Assembly: GCA_945928865.1 (NCBI GenBank)
Contig: CAMENZ010000004.1
Location: forward strand, 1 to 64,000
Direction: 5' to 3'
Origin: an uncultured Clostridia bacterium
Lineage (GTDB): Bacteria; Bacillota; Clostridia; Peptostreptococcales; Anaerovoracaceae
Length of the DNA: 64,000 nt
Shown here piece by piece: positions 14,503 to 23,441 of this stretch. The notes beneath the pieces were generated by a model. It was given only the letters and a program-made list of their open reading frames with translations. It ran no database searches and was not told the DNA's origin. Numbering within the stretch: position 1 is the stretch's first letter; each line of letters starts with the position of its first letter. Both the position numbers and the translations under genes were made by a program.

Positions 14503-16365
14503 TCATCTCTCCGTTCCATATTTAAGAATACTCTCATATTGTTCTTCTGTAATCGGATCAAAAGTTTGCGGTCCATTTGGGAAATTAAGAATACCTTGTT
14601 GCCATAGATAATCTAACGTAACTTTGTTAACAAAAGGTTTATAATCAAGCAACTTAATGACTCTTGGTCTTTTCCTGTGCATTTCTATTATTTCTTTTTC
14701 CTCAAAAACAGAACGATTCTTGCATAATTCCAAGCATTCATCTACTGATTTTGTATCCGTTATGCTTTCTATTACCGCTATTCCTGTAATAACCGATGAA
14801 TATTTTTTAGGGCATGATTCACCAGTTCTATAGATCATCATAATGTCCCCAGGCTGTGCATCTGTTTTATATAATCCCGATAGATATATTTTTTCTAACG
14901 CATAACGATGTGCTTTTTTCTCTTCGTATAAATGCATGTCTTCATTCTTCAATATCATATCAGGAAACAAGTCTGTATGATACTGTGGAAATATCGGCAG
15001 CCAAAAGAATTTCGGATTTTCTTTAATTACAGGGAAGCTACACTTTGGTGTTTTAGCGTCGTCATATTTTTCTAAACTCTTGACTAATACAAGTTCATCA
15101 TTATCTTTGTACCCATGTCGACAAAACCCCCAACGCTCCATCAAATCCTTCAATTGTCTAACATCATCGCGCTTATTTTCAAAGAGAGTTACATAAATTT
15201 CATCAACATTTCTTTTTAAAGCATTATCAAATATTATTTTTAAAAATCTTTCACCGAGTCTAAAGCCAGTACTATCAATCTTAAATGTCCCAACTTTCAG
15301 TCGACGCTTTGGTAAAAGCACAGGGGTCATCTGTAAATACCCAGTTTCATTAGGCTCTTCGTCTTTTAGGTACAAGAATCCTTGGATAATCCCTGATTCA
15401 TTTTCAAAAACATATGCCTTTTCTTTATTTCTCGCTTTCTTCTTAAACCAATTATCAAAAACTATTCCATCGTAATCTTCTCTAAGTGTATCAAAAAACG
15501 GCGAATCAAGATTCACTTCAGCAAAATCTTTTAATTTTACTGCCAACATTTTATACTCAATATTTTGGGGGTCTGAATGCTCAAACCGGGATAACAATTC
15601 AGCCGAAGTTAATACTTTATCTCTAAGATATAGCTGCTCCGCCTTTTTAAGCATAAGATTGTCATCAGTCAATAACAAATCGACATTACCATCATATACT
15701 TCCTTTAATAGTTTATTATCAATTTCGCCATTCTTATCTTTAGAAAACTGTGAAACTACATATTCAAAAAAAGAGTCCGTTATATAGGAAAAGGATGGCA
15801 ACTCATCGTATGAATTAAGTTTAGTTAAAACAGCCTGCTTCACTTTTTCATCGCCATAGTTAGCAATTTCCTCTTTAGAAAGTTTATGCACAAATATACG
15901 ATTTTTCTTTTTTGAAAACCAGTTAAACAGCTTTGCAACTTCAAAAGAAACATTATTGACACTTTCTCTTTTGATTATAATATTAGTGTCAATCAATACA
16001 CTTACATCTGATAGGTTTTCTTTTAAAGGTTCTATTCCATATACATTTATTCCATAAGCGTCTACTTCGCTCTTGGGATAAAATCTATAACATTCTTTTA
16101 GTGCTTCATCCATTGTACTATATAGGCTTTTAAAGTCTTTCTGCCAATTTTCTTCCAACGCTTCTTGCCATCCAGAAAAATGCTTAATGCTTTTTATGGT
16201 TGTTTTTATAAAAATATTTTTATCTTGGTTGGAAATAAGCACTAAAGTATCCCCAACTTTAATACTGGCTCTATCGGTAGAAGCTAATCGATATTCATGC
16301 GTTTTATTACCCGCTTCTATATCCGGAATAAATTTTTCTCTTATCTTCAAATAGTAAGTTCTCAT
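14503..16365 (-). CDS. ASCH - PIN - GNAT - PUA-like multidomain protein
   Basis: A 620-aa cytosolic protein with four modules. Residues 1-115 are an ASCH-like domain (YYLKIREKFIPDIEAGNKTH with EYRL). Residues 120-260 are a PIN nuclease: Asp126 in VLIDTNIII, Glu165/166 in KLSKEE and Asp234/235 in LLLTDDN supply the acidic triad. Residues about 290-430 look like a GNAT acetyltransferase with an FRLGERFLK acetyl-CoA loop. Residues 450-620 form a second PUA/EVE-like domain (PGDIMMIYRTG, VITGIAVIES). It is coupled to an ASCH gene and sits 200 bases downstream of the restriction gene. A toxin or defence effector that reads modified nucleic acid is plausible; substrate unknown. Confidence 0.7.
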   Translation of the reverse strand: MRTYYLKIREKFIPDIEAGNKTHEYRLASTDRASIKVGDTLVLISNQDKNIFIKTTIKSIKHFSGWQEALEENWQKDFKSLYSTMDEALKECYRFYPKSEVDAYGINVYGIEPLKENLSDVSVLIDTNIIIKRESVNNVSFEVAKLFNWFSKKKNRIFVHKLSKEEIANYGDEKVKQAVLTKLNSYDELPSFSYITDSFFEYVVSQFSKDKNGEIDNKLLKEVYDGNVDLLLTDDNLMLKKAEQLYLRDKVLTSAELLSRFEHSDPQNIEYKMLAVKLKDFAEVNLDSPFFDTLREDYDGIVFDNWFKKKARNKEKAYVFENESGIIQGFLYLKDEEPNETGYLQMTPVLLPKRRLKVGTFKIDSTGFRLGERFLKIIFDNALKRNVDEIYVTLFENKRDDVRQLKDLMERWGFCRHGYKDNDELVLVKSLEKYDDAKTPKCSFPVIKENPKFFWLPIFPQYHTDLFPDMILKNEDMHLYEEKKAHRYALEKIYLSGLYKTDAQPGDIMMIYRTGESCPKKYSSVITGIAVIESITDTKSVDECLELCKNRSVFEEKEIIEMHRKRPRVIKLLDYKPFVNKVTLDYLWQQGILNFPNGPQTFDPITEEQYESILKYGTER

Positions 16366-16567
16366 TCCCTATACCTCTTTTTCTATATTTAGTAATGTGT
16401 AGCCACTATCCATCTATATAAATTGTATCACACTTACAACTCGTGAACAAGTGTTCTTTTTCTGTGCCAATCCCATTTTACTATCTTTATCAAAGAAAAC
16501 ACTTTTTAAAAATGCTTAAACTAAAACAATCTATCTTTAGTTAAAGCATTTTATCTGTAACATTTTT

Positions 16568-17545
16568 TTACCACGGCTCTGACTGTGCGTAAATTGAACG
16601 TGGTAGAGAAATCAAATTAACATCGAACTTCAATGATGGCTCAACCTTCGAACTTGCACTATGAATTCTCATTGAAATTTCCCAACCTTCATTACAGACA
16701 ATCTGTATAGTATTATCTGAACCCGGTTTATAACCAATATGATAAATTCTATCCGGCAACTTCAAGAGTGGAACCTTTACTATAGGCGCATGTGTTCCAG
16801 CCTTTTGATTAAGTGTACCGTTAATATTTATCGCTTCCACCCTAGTGAAAGACCCTTTATCATCAGCAATCACCTTATAAAAGTCATTTCTACCAATCAA
16901 ATATCGAATCAATCTCTCTGGTATTACTCCTGGATTTTCTTCATCTAACCTTTTAATTTCTTCCATAAATGCATTCAGTACAGGCTTGTAGTAGTGATCT
17001 GCTTTATCATCTACATCAGCCCACAACATAGGTGTTTCCGCCACTCTTGATGTATCTCTCATTTCTTTCAGTTCCCCAAACAAGGAGCCAACCTTAATGA
17101 AATATGTATACGAGCATGGAATATCAAACCACTCTTTTCCAAAGTCAATTGTAGGCGATAATCTTGAATGTTTTACAGCATGATGGTTATGTTTACAAGA
17201 AAAACCAACTTCCCATCCATTCTGATTTCTCACACACAAAACATCTCTTACATCTCCTGCCTGACCTTTCGCATCAGTCTGCAATGATAAATATAAAGGC
17301 AAATTTGCTTCAGGGTATGTCAACTGTGGTTCAAGCCTAACAATTACTTTTGAAGCTGCATCTGCGGCTTTAATTATACTCTCCTTCAAATCAGCAGTTG
17401 CATTTTCAAAAAATCCTCGTGCTGTTTCCAATTGCGGTGATTCTTCTATTACAATTTCCTGATTTTCAGACAACATTCTATATAATGAGTCTACACAAGC
17501 ATATTCAAAAGCTTTACCATTACTTGTTTGTATACCCTTTGCCAT
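16568..17545 (-). CDS. HaeIII-family type II restriction endonuclease (GGCC)
   Basis: A 325-aa protein of the usual HaeIII length. Key blocks are GKAFEYACVDSLY near residue 11, then TDAKGQAGDVRDVLCVR and WEVGFSCKHNHHAVKHSRLS around 90-130, where Asp, Glu and Lys form the PD-(D/E)XK-type centre, followed by FGKEWFDIPCS. Family members cut GGCC. It begins nine bases after the methyltransferase gene, as expected for coordinated expression with protection first. Specificity is inferred from homology. Confidence 0.88.
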   Translation of the reverse strand: MAKGIQTSNGKAFEYACVDSLYRMLSENQEIVIEESPQLETARGFFENATADLKESIIKAADAASKVIVRLEPQLTYPEANLPLYLSLQTDAKGQAGDVRDVLCVRNQNGWEVGFSCKHNHHAVKHSRLSPTIDFGKEWFDIPCSYTYFIKVGSLFGELKEMRDTSRVAETPMLWADVDDKADHYYKPVLNAFMEEIKRLDEENPGVIPERLIRYLIGRNDFYKVIADDKGSFTRVEAININGTLNQKAGTHAPIVKVPLLKLPDRIYHIGYKPGSDNTIQIVCNEGWEISMRIHSASSKVEPSLKFDVNLISLPRSIYAQSEPW

Positions 17546-17554
17546 TTGTTCATC

Positions 17555-18493
17555 CTATCCCTTCAATGAATTTTCAAGGATCGAACGCACTGCACTTGCA
17601 ACAAATTCTGCCAACTTAACTGGAACTGCATTACCGATTTGCTTATATTTTGAAGTCAAGTTTCCAGCAAATTTCATGTCACTCGGAAAGGTTTGAATCA
17701 AAGCAGCTTCTTTATAGCTTAATCTTCGGGTTTCACCCTCTCCAAACGACCAGTCATCTTTACCGTGCTTAATCATATCGGGAGACCCTGGCCATATAGC
17801 AACTTGTTTCGCCATGGCTGGTATCGTATATGAAACTTGATTCCACGCACGCTTTCTATTACGAGACATATAGCGAGATGAATATGCTGCATCACTCACA
17901 TCTTCCGGTCTTGCTTCTGGTAATCCTCCAATAGCATCCTTCAACGTTATAGTTTCACCTTCATATTCCGGAATTCTGAACTCTTTCACATTCAGATCCT
18001 TGCGAAAACCGGTAATTATAACTCGTTCTCTATCTTGAGGAACTCCATACTCTTTTGCATTAACAAGTTGTGTAAACACATCATATCCACATTCAGCAAA
18101 ATCATTAACAATAGCTTCAAATACTTCTCCATTTCCCATTGTAAGTAAGCCTTTAACATTTTCGCCTACAAACACCAATGGGCGTTTTGCCTTTATGAAT
18201 CTGACATATTGATGGTATAATTTGTTTCTTTTGTCGTCGATTTTCCTTGGTCCTGATAGTGAAAACCCTTGGCATGGAAAACCGCCCAGCATAATATCGC
18301 AGTCAGGAACTGTTTCTAAGTCCACCTCTTCAATATCTCCACAAATTACTGTTGCTCCGCTCCATGCACGATGGGTTTTACAAGCATCTTTGTCAAAATC
18401 ATTTGCCCATAATGTTTTGAATCCTACATGGTCAAAGCCCATGTCCAATCCACCAGCACCACAGAACAGACTGACAGCTGTAAATTCTCTCAT
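17555..18493 (-). CDS. DNA (cytosine-5)-methyltransferase, M.HaeIII-like
   Basis: A 312-aa C5 methyltransferase with all catalytic motifs: SLFCGAGGLDMGF (motif I, SAM binding), GGFPCQGFSLSG (motif IV with the catalytic Cys), ENVKGLL (VI), QDRERVIITGF (VIII) and QIGNAVPVKLAE (X). It should protect host GGCC sites from the adjacent nuclease. The ATG at 18493 has AAGGAG six bases upstream; the ATG two codons earlier would touch that site. No control (C) gene is present between or near the two. Confidence 0.93.
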   Translation of the reverse strand: MREFTAVSLFCGAGGLDMGFDHVGFKTLWANDFDKDACKTHRAWSGATVICGDIEEVDLETVPDCDIMLGGFPCQGFSLSGPRKIDDKRNKLYHQYVRFIKAKRPLVFVGENVKGLLTMGNGEVFEAIVNDFAECGYDVFTQLVNAKEYGVPQDRERVIITGFRKDLNVKEFRIPEYEGETITLKDAIGGLPEARPEDVSDAAYSSRYMSRNRKRAWNQVSYTIPAMAKQVAIWPGSPDMIKHGKDDWSFGEGETRRLSYKEAALIQTFPSDMKFAGNLTSKYKQIGNAVPVKLAEFVASAVRSILENSLKG

Positions 18494-18569
18494 CTGCATC
18501 TCCTTGAATATTATTTTTTTATAAATTTCATTATATCACACTTCTATAAATCAATAAATGTTTTTTTAA

Positions 18570-18926
18570 TTACACATATATAAGCTCCTGCAACACGAAC
18601 TCTTCTGCCATATTCATTATCGAGTTCATCTGCCTTACCCATTCCATAGGATTTTCGGCTTTTAATTCTTCTGTAATGCCCTGCACTTCTTTTGTTTGGT
18701 TTACGATAGTGTCAAACAAATCTTGTGCCTGATTATCAACTTCCGCAAGGTATGCCGTCAGTTCTCCACTGGTCAGTAATCTGTAATATGTAAGTTTCTT
18801 AGTTTTCTTCAGAAGTCTTTTATGTTTCTGTCCCCATCTGCCAATAAACACTTCCTCCTCTTCAGGAAATTTCAAGTCAGGATATAAATATCCATCACGC
18901 TCGGTGTAAGTAATTTTCTTTTTCAT
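18570..18926 (-). CDS. tnpV: TnpV family transposon-encoded protein
   Basis: A 118-aa protein beginning MKKKITYTERDGYLYPDL, the typical TnpV start known from Tn4451-type elements, followed by RWGQKHKRLLKK and a helical C-terminus. Its function is unknown and it is not needed for transposition of Tn4451. ATG at 18926 with AGGAG ten bases before is preferred over GTG at 18935. It marks this DNA as mobile-element cargo. Confidence 0.8.
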   Translation of the reverse strand: MKKKITYTERDGYLYPDLKFPEEEEVFIGRWGQKHKRLLKKTKKLTYYRLLTSGELTAYLAEVDNQAQDLFDTIVNQTKEVQGITEELKAENPMEWVRQMNSIMNMAEEFVLQELIYV

Positions 18927-18944
18927 GTTCTCCACGCTCCTATT

Positions 18945-19223
18945 CTATTCACCTAATATAAAAGATTCCGCAGTAAGTCTAACCCCCAACGATACGCCAA
19001 GTCTGAATGTCTCCTCGTTATATATGGCATCATGACTGTTTTGTATTTCCAAAAAATCTTCAAGCATTTCCATCTGCTCGGTAGTTAAATGCTGTTTCAA
19101 CTTTTCCATTTGCCTCTCAGCCATCGAAACTTTGCTGTAGTATTCTCTGTTTTGCGAATAAACTCTTTCTGTAAAACTTACGCTCTCATTAAACAAATCC
19201 AGTATTATTGATTTTTCTTCCAT
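18945..19223 (-). CDS. DUF6809 family protein
   Basis: A 92-aa helical protein (EEKSIILDLFNESVSF, LEDFLEIQNSHDAIYNEET, FRLGVSLGVRL) matching DUF6809, a small family that commonly sits directly before TnpV on Firmicutes elements. Start at 19223 is set by GGGAG eight bases upstream. Function unknown. Confidence 0.7.
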   Translation of the reverse strand: MEEKSIILDLFNESVSFTERVYSQNREYYSKVSMAERQMEKLKQHLTTEQMEMLEDFLEIQNSHDAIYNEETFRLGVSLGVRLTAESFILGE

Positions 19224-19260
19224 GATACTATCTCCCTTCACAACACTACTATGTATCGAC

Positions 19261-19330
19261 AGAGCAGCATAACATCTGCTCTAGAAAAACGCAAGAAGAC
19301 CGTAACAACTAAGCTACGGTCTCATTTTTT
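19261..19330. terminator. Two adjacent hairpins, the second a terminator
   Basis: AGAGCAG/CTGCTCT (19261-19282) is followed by GACCGTA/TACGGTC (19298-19321) and a T-rich tail to 19330 on the + strand. They close the cargo island before the putative att site. Confidence 0.55.
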
Positions 19331-19576
19331 GTATTTTGTTGTAAAGCCACTTGAAACTATTATTAGATTTATTCTTTTTGAAATCTTTACCCAATTTTGT
19401 CCCAGTCGCTCATTCTAACAGGCTGTAAACCTTGATTTTAAGCCATTTTAGAGAAAATCTACTCTACTCAAACTCAATAATCACCATATCATATTTGTTT
19501 CTTTAATTCTTTATTAGTATCTTTTAAGCTTCTGTTTTCAGCTATTTTTATACCTATTTTTTATGGTTTTAGAGTT

Positions 19577-19598
19577 TTTTAGTATCAAAACAGTATCA
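19577..19598. other. Putative attL, 22-bp direct repeat
   Basis: The 22 bases, with core TATCA-AAACAG-TATCA, recur exactly at 36735-36756. The two copies enclose a complete mobilizable element whose integrase lies near the right copy. The gene-free interval 19242-19661 otherwise holds only the two hairpins. Confidence 0.65.
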
Positions 19599-19661
19599 AG
19601 AGTGATACTATTATTCTGCACTAAAACTAATAATTTATTTATTGTGCATACACCCTGTATA

Positions 19662-19871
19662 TCATATAACTTTTTCACATTCTACAATTTCTGAAATATC
19701 ACAGTCTAATGTATTACAAATCCTAAGTAAAACATCTGTAGTTATATTTTGCCCATTCTTTATTTTATAGAATGTACTTTTACTCACATTTGCCTTTTCC
19801 ATAAGTTCATTGTTTGTCATATCTAAATCAATTAGTTTTTTAAACAAATTTTTATATGAAAACTTTCTCAT
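19662..19871 (-). CDS. Small XRE-family regulator
   Basis: A 69-aa helix-turn-helix protein (LIDLDMTNNELMEKANVSKS, recognition helix STFYKIKNGQNITTDVLL, closing LDCDISEIVE) of the short Cro/C1 type used to control linked restriction or toxin genes. ATG at 19871 is preferred; AAGGAG lies six bases upstream. It follows the helicase gene by 11 bases and is co-transcribed with it, so it may autoregulate the pair. It is the first gene inside the left att site. Confidence 0.8.
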   Translation of the reverse strand: MRKFSYKNLFKKLIDLDMTNNELMEKANVSKSTFYKIKNGQNITTDVLLRICNTLDCDISEIVECEKVI

Positions 19872-19882
19872 TTTCATCTCCT

Positions 19883-22750
19883 TTACTCGCTTCCAATTAC
19901 CAATAGTTCTTGAACTTTACCCGTATTTTTTATAAATGCTGATGCAGCAGAAAGTATAGTTCCAACTTTATCCGGGATTTCAAGAGACTTACTGATTGCA
20001 GGTTGTACAACATATACTTTTACTTGCAATACTTTCGGTCTTTGCAATATTTTTTTTAAGGTTTTAAACTCTCCCCTAATAAATTTCTCACTACTTGCTC
20101 TCGATACCCTATCATTAATTTTCTTAAGAAGCATCGCCTTAGATGAAACCCAAATAGAACTTTTTATCGCCTGCTGAGTTACTTCATATACATCTCCTAC
20201 TGACGAATTATATGCTCGCCCTTTCTTTGCTTTGCAATGGTACATTTCCACATAAATGAAATCTCCATTTTCTTCAATAGTAATAAAGTCCGCAACTTCA
20301 CCTGTCCCATGATCAAATATAATATGTGAAAACTTGGATTCTTTTTCTAGGTAATTTCTAAGTCCGTCTTGAATGGAAATCATTCCACCAGTTCCAGTTC
20401 CGCATTCTAAACTTGTATCGACCTTCATATCCTCCCATTTCAACGCACAAATTCGTTTTGAATCATATTTTTCCAATTCTAAATTTCCTTTTAAGACTTC
20501 TTGTCCACAATAAACAGTATCATTCGCCGTCTTGAAAGAAAGAGGATTATTGGAAAAATATTCTGCCAAAGAATATTCTTCTTTTCCGTTTTTACAAATA
20601 AACTCTTCCTTTTCTGAGCTATAGTTTCCCAATAAATTACAGTTTAGAACTTCACTTTTATCAAATAGCTCCACTTCAAATTTAATATTGTTCATATTTA
20701 CCGCTACAATTTTAAATGTGACATCTGTAATCAACGCCTTTTCATCCAGATTTTCTCTATCTGCTATGGTACAAGGAGATATATATGATTTCTTATCCAA
20801 GAAGCAAAACAGTATGTCGCTTTCATATTCTACAATCCTAACAGGGATTGGTAATTTATCATAATTTGTATTTGTTTTTACTTTTAATTTATCGTTAGAA
20901 ATTTTTTCTCCAAATAAATCGCACCACTTAATATATTCAGGAATAGTAAAGTAGGAGCTACTCCAAAATTTTGATCTACTACTATAACCAATTGTACTTT
21001 CATAACCATCTTTTTTAACTTTACAAAATGCATGCCCAGCAGAAAGCATTTTACCCGTTGTTTCATCAATTGATGCAGCAGTATTTGAGCCAGCGTAAAT
21101 CCTGTATGATTCTCCGCTTTCTGAATACCTATTCTGCATTCCCGTATTGAAAAACTCATAATCAGAAAACTCTGCCAGTACTCTATTCATTTCATCTCTT
21201 GGAATCTTATCGTAATGTTCCACAAAAGATTCTACTATCGATTCATACACCGCTTCTGTTTTATTTTGTGAATATATAAACAGCAACTTGGTTCTTGGTT
21301 GGTAATGGACAATATATAAGCCAAACTCATTATTTAATACACTATCTCCAGCTAACCATAATGGCGTACTACTTATCTTTGAGATTCCTACGATAGAATT
21401 CGTTTCTTCACTCCTATATATATTTTCTCCAACTTTTAATTCTTCTGGAAAACTTCCATATATATCGAAATTTGAAACTTTATATACTTTTGCATGGCAA
21501 TTAGGTCGAATATTATTCAGAGATATCGATTCATCCTGTTCTTCAGGTTTTGTAAAATGATTCAAAACTTCATTAGCTTCTAAATTTCCCTCTATTTTTT
21601 CTTCCGACATACTTATTATCATATCCTGCCATGCAGCATCACTTGAATATAATTTGTGATTTTCAATTTTAAGGTTATCATCATTCATAGCAATAAACTT
21701 TGCGGTACCTATTTTTTCAGCATTAGTTCTTGCAAAACGACCGATGAATTGGAGAGTACTAGCAAGAGATTTATGTGGTTCATGTATTGCCGCAATTTTT
21801 AAATTAGGAAAATCGAATCCTTCGCCCAACATATCTACACAAATCACACCATCAAGTTCTTTTTTCTTAAGTAACATTATGGTTTTTTCAACAGTTCTTG
21901 TAGACATCGCACTATCAATTCGTTTCAGTTTTAATTTTGTAATATTTTCATATAGCTTTTCTAATTCTTTTGCTTTATCTTTAGTATCAGTTCTTACCAT
22001 CAAAAAATGATCATATCCACTTTCTCTATCATTCAGTAGAATTCTTTCTGCCTCTAAAGCAATTCTTTTATCCTTTTCAGTCCCTTCCTCTATTGGATTA
22101 AACATTATTTCGCCAAATATTCCGTCCTTATATGCTCTAGATAGTGGATAATTATAAACTGTCTTCCCTTTTATTTCTTTTTTATCCAATCTAAAAGGAG
22201 TGGCTGTAACAAGTAAAGATGGAACATTTATCATATTTTTTAATATTCTTTGCCATGTTGGAGCAGGAACATGATGCGCTTCATCAATAATAATATAGTC
22301 AAAAACATTTTTTATCTGCGCCTCCGAAATTGATGCAGCCACCTGATGAGTAGCTACCACTACATCAGCATTTAAAATGTCATCATCTACGTCTATACTA
22401 TACAGATGCTTAGCTTCATATATGTTTGGAGCATTAGTATCTTTTGAAAACACTCCAACATATTTTAACGTTCTTAAACTTGTGTAGTCGTTTGCAATTT
22501 GTCCCCTAACCATAGCACTAGGAGTAACAATTAAAACCTTTGCTTTTTTTAAAATATATGGCGCCATCATAACAACTGTCGTTTTTCCCGAGCCTGTGGG
22601 CATAACAATAACAGCGGAATCTTTTGAATTAAGTGTTGCATAAGAAGCAACCGCATGTATTGCTCCTATTTGAGCATTTCGAAGTCCCACCTCTTTCCCC
22701 TCTGCAATTGGAAATCTTAAATTTTCATATAAATCGCTAAAATAACTGAT
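19883..22750 (-). CDS. SF2 helicase fused to PD-(D/E)XK-like nuclease
   Basis: A roughly 955-aa protein. The N-terminal 380 residues are an SF2 helicase: PTGSGKTTVV (Walker A), IIIDEAHHVPA (DEAH), LLVTATPF (motif III), MLGEGFDFPN (V), QFIGRFART (VI). The C-terminal 150 residues have DHGTGEVADFITI followed by FIYVEMYHCKAKKG, resembling a PD-(D/E)XK nuclease core. Such helicase-nuclease proteins next to small XRE regulators are typical anti-phage systems, which is inferred here. A strong promoter overlaps the upstream frame and GGAGG sits where a start is expected, but the matching codon at 22750 is ATC, not ATG. It is either a rare start or a damaged gene; GTG at 22759 is the alternative. Confidence 0.75.
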   Translation of the reverse strand: MSYFSDLYENLRFPIAEGKEVGLRNAQIGAIHAVASYATLNSKDSAVIVMPTGSGKTTVVMMAPYILKKAKVLIVTPSAMVRGQIANDYTSLRTLKYVGVFSKDTNAPNIYEAKHLYSIDVDDDILNADVVVATHQVAASISEAQIKNVFDYIIIDEAHHVPAPTWQRILKNMINVPSLLVTATPFRLDKKEIKGKTVYNYPLSRAYKDGIFGEIMFNPIEEGTEKDKRIALEAERILLNDRESGYDHFLMVRTDTKDKAKELEKLYENITKLKLKRIDSAMSTRTVEKTIMLLKKKELDGVICVDMLGEGFDFPNLKIAAIHEPHKSLASTLQFIGRFARTNAEKIGTAKFIAMNDDNLKIENHKLYSSDAAWQDMIISMSEEKIEGNLEANEVLNHFTKPEEQDESISLNNIRPNCHAKVYKVSNFDIYGSFPEELKVGENIYRSEETNSIVGISKISSTPLWLAGDSVLNNEFGLYIVHYQPRTKLLFIYSQNKTEAVYESIVESFVEHYDKIPRDEMNRVLAEFSDYEFFNTGMQNRYSESGESYRIYAGSNTAASIDETTGKMLSAGHAFCKVKKDGYESTIGYSSRSKFWSSSYFTIPEYIKWCDLFGEKISNDKLKVKTNTNYDKLPIPVRIVEYESDILFCFLDKKSYISPCTIADRENLDEKALITDVTFKIVAVNMNNIKFEVELFDKSEVLNCNLLGNYSSEKEEFICKNGKEEYSLAEYFSNNPLSFKTANDTVYCGQEVLKGNLELEKYDSKRICALKWEDMKVDTSLECGTGTGGMISIQDGLRNYLEKESKFSHIIFDHGTGEVADFITIEENGDFIYVEMYHCKAKKGRAYNSSVGDVYEVTQQAIKSSIWVSSKAMLLKKINDRVSRASSEKFIRGEFKTLKKILQRPKVLQVKVYVVQPAISKSLEIPDKVGTILSAASAFIKNTGKVQELLVIGSE

Positions 22751-22777
22751 TATAATCACCTCCAAATATTTTATTTT

Positions 22778-22806
22778 ATTATACAATACTAAATACTCTT
22801 TTTCAA
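22778..22806 (-). promoter_or_regulatory. Promoter of the helicase/XRE operon
   Basis: TTGAAA-N17-TATAAT on the minus strand. Transcription should begin near 22771, only some 8 bases before the GGAGG site, so translation cannot start upstream of that. Confidence 0.7.
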
Positions 22807-22844
22807 ATAATATATTCTCTTTTCCCGAACTCGTATATATTTAG

Positions 22845-22878
22845 AAAGGTTAAGCACCTTTTTTGACACTTAACCTTT
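22845..22878. terminator. Hairpin after the sigma-like gene
   Basis: AAAGGTTAAG pairs perfectly with CTTAACCTTT over a 14-base loop, just downstream of the gene at 22887. T-runs are modest on both sides. Confidence 0.5.
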
Positions 22879-22886
22879 TCAAGTTT

Positions 22887-23300
22887 TTAGATTTTATCTT
22901 TCAATAGCTCTCTTAGTTTCTCTAAAGTCTTATCCCTCCTTTTTCCGATTGCTTGATAACTTACTTTTTCTTTTTTACCGATTGACCTTAGACTTTCTTC
23001 TCTGTAGAAGATGGCTTCCATTAACTCTTGTTCTTCTTTTGTTAGTGTGGCTAGTGCCTTGTTTAATTCTTCAATTTGCATTTTTACTTCTACAATTTTT
23101 TCTAAGTCTATTCTTTCATCTATGATGTTATCTATAAAGTGTCCGTCATAATCCAGTGCCGAAAATGATATAACATTGTGCTTCCAATCTTTTCTTTGGA
23201 GATACTTTTCATGCTCTGTTATCTTCCAGTAGGCTTTATAAACTTCTTCACTTACAGGTACGGCTTTGCCTTTTACATAAATGTAATATTCTTTTGCCAC
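22887..23300 (-). CDS. Sigma-70-like factor of conjugative-element type
   Basis: A 137-aa protein. The N-terminus (YYIYVKGKAVPVSEEVYKAY) and the region-4-like C-terminus (LATLTKEEQELMEAIFYREE, then SIGKKEKVSYQAIGKRRDKT) match the short sigma-factor-like proteins encoded on Tn916/Tn1549-type elements. It probably activates element genes. It lies between the helicase pair and the ABC transporter operon, with terminators on both sides, so it is its own transcription unit. Confidence 0.75.
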   Translation of the reverse strand: MAKEYYIYVKGKAVPVSEEVYKAYWKITEHEKYLQRKDWKHNVISFSALDYDGHFIDNIIDERIDLEKIVEVKMQIEELNKALATLTKEEQELMEAIFYREESLRSIGKKEKVSYQAIGKRRDKTLEKLRELLKDKI

Positions 23301-23351
23301 TTAGTTATCCTCCTTTTTAAGTTCTCTGTTTTTGCTTTATGAGAATAAAAA

Positions 23352-23388
23352 AGGAGGACTTCTACACTTTGGCGTAAAATGTCCTCTT
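23352..23388 (-). terminator. Terminator of the ABC transporter operon
   Basis: GAGGAC (23354-23359) pairs with GTCCTC (23381-23386); on the minus strand the stem is followed by a TTTTTT run. It lies about 55 bases after the permease stop codon. Confidence 0.6.
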
Positions 23389-23441
23389 GAAAATATCTCT
23401 ATATTTAATTTTATTTTTAGTTCATAGGTATTTTCTTCACA

